This document shows positions 62,050 through 64,000 of a stretch of 64,000 nt of DNA, piece after piece. The position numbers and the translations under genes were made by a program. The notes below the pieces were generated by a model. It made no database searches. It was given only the letters and a program-made list of their open reading frames with translations, and had not been told where the DNA came from. The DNA is taken from assembly GCA_025351405.1 (NCBI GenBank), contig JANXVZ010000010.1, forward strand, positions 62,001 through 126,000, read 5' to 3'. Position 1 is the first letter of the stretch. Each line of letters starts with the position of its first letter. This DNA is from Sphingomonadales bacterium (GTDB lineage: Bacteria > Pseudomonadota > Alphaproteobacteria > Sphingomonadales > Sphingomonadaceae).

Positions 62050-63018
62050 CTAGATCGTGCACGTTAGCTGATAGGTCTTGCCGGGCCGGTCGATCTCGAT
62101 CCTGGCACAATGCTGGAGCACGTCGCGACCGATCAGCAGCCACGGCGCGGGTCGCTTTTTCGCCTCGCGCCTGGCGTTGACGGTGATCGCATCCTCCTCG
62201 TCGGCGACGGTGCTGGTGCCGGCCGCGGCCTTGGCATCGAGCAGCTTGGCCCGCGCTTCGGTGATGCGCACGGCGGGGCGGAACATCGGCAGCCCGAGGA
62301 GCTTGGCCCCTGCCACCGGGGTCAACCGCTCGAAGGGCAGCGACACGCCGGGAAAGGGCTGCCACTGGCCAACAGTGCCGGCGCGGTGCACCAGACCCGC
62401 CGACTCAAGCGCCTCGGCGGCGCGCGCGTTCATCACCGTATCGGGCGACCGCAGGTCGAAACCGACGCGGATGACCTCACCGCCCAGCGCCAGCTTCATC
62501 AGCGAATCGTTGCGCCCCGGCCGGGTCATGGTGTGCAGCTGGTTACCCATCGGCGCCGAAGGCTGGACGAAGCTGATGCGGTCCCCCTCCAGCGCGAACG
62601 CCGACATGATGCCATCGGCATCGTTGGCGATCGGCTTGTCCACCCACACCGTCGGCACCCCGGTCTTGGCATAACCGCGCGGCGTCACGCTGTAGATATT
62701 GCCGCGAAACACCGCCTCGCCGCCGGGAATCAGGGGGTTCCTGACCGTGCGCTTGCCGATGAACGGAAATGCCTTCAGCCCGGCCTTTGCCGCCGGGGCG
62801 GCGTTGAGCAACAAAGCCTTGTCGAAGCCCAGCGCCAGCCGCACGAAAAGGTCGCCGTTCTTGACGCGAATGGCGATGCGCGGTTCGGCATCGGCGGGAA
62901 TGACAATCGGCGCCGGGGGCGGCAACGGCACGCCCGCGGCCACAGCGGGAGCGGCCAGGCCGGCCAATACGAGCCAGGATGCCAGGGCAATCGACGGCGC
63001 GACTGCCCGGCCCGGCAT
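62050..63018 (-). CDS. Exported protein of unknown function
   Basis: 322 residues. Signal peptide to about residue 28 (SWLVLAGLAAPAVAAG), then PIVIPADAEPRIAIRVKNGDLFVRLALGFDKALLLN, a long beta-rich domain with GEAVFRGNIYSV, a mid-part ISFVQPSAPMGNQLHTMTRPGRND and a C-terminal PWLLIGRDVLQHCARIEIDRPGKTYQL. The last stretch resembles the closing half of a retropepsin-like domain, but no DTG or DSG catalytic motif was found. The next upstream gene ends one base before its ATG. Confidence 0.75.
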   Translation of the reverse strand: MPGRAVAPSIALASWLVLAGLAAPAVAAGVPLPPPAPIVIPADAEPRIAIRVKNGDLFVRLALGFDKALLLNAAPAAKAGLKAFPFIGKRTVRNPLIPGGEAVFRGNIYSVTPRGYAKTGVPTVWVDKPIANDADGIMSAFALEGDRISFVQPSAPMGNQLHTMTRPGRNDSLMKLALGGEVIRVGFDLRSPDTVMNARAAEALESAGLVHRAGTVGQWQPFPGVSLPFERLTPVAGAKLLGLPMFRPAVRITEARAKLLDAKAAAGTSTVADEEDAITVNARREAKKRPAPWLLIGRDVLQHCARIEIDRPGKTYQLTCTI

Positions 63019-63019
63019 C

Positions 63020-63223
63020 TCAGCGCAGCCCGCGTGCGTCGGCAGGGCCGCCCGCCAGGACGAAACGCCGGTCGCAATAGCCGCATTCGGCGACACCGTT
63101 CTCGCCGATCTGCAGCCAGACGCGCGGGTGGCCGTTGCCGACACCGGCTTCATCGCCATCGCAGAACACCCGCGCGCTGTCCGTGACGAAGGTTTCAGGC
63201 TGCGGGGTTGAAGGGGTCTGCAT
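63020..63223 (-). CDS. CHCC zinc-finger protein (NDUFS6-like)
   Basis: 67 residues. Zinc-binding CHCC pattern: [32 protein letters not shown] with the Cys, His and CxxC of the zf-CHCC family. In alphaproteobacteria and mitochondria this family (NDUFS6) is a complex I accessory subunit; a link to complex I here is inferred. Co-transcribed with the exported gene below. Confidence 0.88.
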   Translation of the reverse strand: MQTPSTPQPETFVTDSARVFCDGDEAGVGNGHPRVWLQIGENGVAECGYCDRRFVLAGGPADARGLR

Positions 63224-63361
63224 GCCAAGTCCCTATCAAGCCGGTGCCATGGAGTCACGCCCCTACGCCCCTCGCCTTTGTCGAATCGGGGGGCGTCCTG
63301 CCCGACGTGTCGCAGTGCAGGAGGCTTGCCGCTCCCTGCCGCCGGGTCTATCTCCGCCGGC

Positions 63362-64000
63362 ATGACGCAATCCGCCATCTCCATCGTCGGCCTTGAAAAA
63401 ACCTATGCCGGCGGCAAGCGGGCACTGGACGGTGTCAGCCTCGAAATCCCGCGCGGCAGCATCTTCGGGCTGCTCGGCCCCAATGGCGCCGGCAAGTCGA
63501 CGATGATCAATATCCTCGCCGGGCTGGTCAACAAGACCGGCGGCACCGCCAATATCTGGGGCTTCGACATCGATGCCCATCCCCGCAATGCCAAGCGCAG
63601 CATCGGCATCGTGCCGCAGGAACTGGTTTTCGACGCCTTCTTCACGCCCTATGAAACGCTTGAGCTCGCCGCCGGGTTGTTCGGGGTACCACCCAAGCAG
63701 CGCCGTACCATGGAACTGCTGCGTGCCGTCCATCTCGACGACAAGGCGCACGTCTATTCGCGCAGCCTGTCGGGCGGCATGAAGCGCCGGCTGCTGGTGG
63801 CCAAGGCGCTGGTCCACAATCCGCCGGTGCTGGTGCTCGATGAGCCGACCGCCGGGGTCGACATCGAATTGCGCGCCCAGCTTTGGGACTATGTCAAGGA
63901 ACTGCATGCGCAGGGCACGACGGTGGTGCTGACAACGCATTACCTCGAGGAAGCGGAGGCGCTTTGCGACCGCATCGCCATTGTCAACCAGGGCCGCATC
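63362..64000 (+). CDS. ABC transporter ATP-binding protein, cut by the window edge
   Basis: 213 codons visible, open at the edge. Seen: Walker A GPNGAGKST, Q-loop GIVPQELVFD, signature LSGGMKRRL, Walker B VLVLDEPTAGVD, and H-loop TTHYLEEAEAL. YadG-like subgroup of ABC-2 type exporters. The permease partner should follow beyond the edge. The 138 bases before it hold no gene. Confidence 0.95.
   Translation, partial: MTQSAISIVGLEKTYAGGKRALDGVSLEIPRGSIFGLLGPNGAGKSTMINILAGLVNKTGGTANIWGFDIDAHPRNAKRSIGIVPQELVFDAFFTPYETLELAAGLFGVPPKQRRTMELLRAVHLDDKAHVYSRSLSGGMKRRLLVAKALVHNPPVLVLDEPTAGVDIELRAQLWDYVKELHAQGTTVVLTTHYLEEAEALCDRIAIVNQGRI

Overview
The window looks like chromosome of an alphaproteobacterium of the order Sphingomonadales. 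The support is high GC with strong third-position GC codon use, a Sphingomonadales-type gene transfer agent (GTA) head-tail cluster carrying DUF6127 and DUF2793 genes, DUF3309, DUF3597 and DUF4112 proteins, and an alphaproteobacterial CHCC zinc-finger protein related to NDUFS6. The genus cannot be fixed from sequence reading alone. No rRNA, tRNA, CRISPR array, transposase or integrase was seen.

Layout. 1-13.0 kb: a partial type II NADH dehydrogenase, a SnoaL-like protein, purL, DUF4112, an MBL-DUF4230-nadA-nadC operon (quinolinate and NAD synthesis), a BLUF blue-light sensor, and a forward run of FAD reductase, GMC oxidoreductase, epoxide hydrolase and lipB. 13.0-16.0 kb: envelope genes (low-complexity lipoprotein, SCP2-like protein, exported unknown, OmpA) with two clear intrinsic terminators. 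16.1-34.6 kb: an 18.4-kb GTA-like cluster, all on the minus strand, in order gp1 to gp15 plus DUF2793. It departs from the RcGTA plan in four ways: a spike/adaptor cassette sits between capsid and connector, a membrane protein sits between terminase and portal, gp12 carries a ~565-residue N-terminal extension, and gp15 is short.

34.9-44.0 kb: an ORFan, a thiolase/enoyl-CoA hydratase pair, a divergent DUF1254/ThDP-decarboxylase pair, and a CaiB-fghA-adhC run (glutathione-dependent formaldehyde oxidation). 44.2-51.4 kb: cspA-infA followed by a very long hairpin, DUF3597, a DJ-1/PfpI protein, a Baeyer-Villiger-type monooxygenase, an M16 peptidase and a 52-residue DUF3309 protein. 51.4-64 kb: purE-purK-MFS, an ABM monooxygenase, gpmA, an exported methyltransferase, glnK-amtB behind a candidate sigma-54 promoter, patatin, a PPOX-DUF2784-DUF2007 chain with an unusual stop/start relay, tldD, an exported unknown, the CHCC zinc finger and a partial ABC ATPase.

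Main candidates for something new: the apparent TIM-barrel module on gp12 with a gp15 that is shorter by about the same amount; the beta-helix spike cassette inside the head module; three 14-bp repeats that create two five-codon mini-ORFs linked by ATGA overlaps between PPOX and DUF2784; and a triple 27-bp palindromic repeat forming the N-terminus of a ThDP enzyme.
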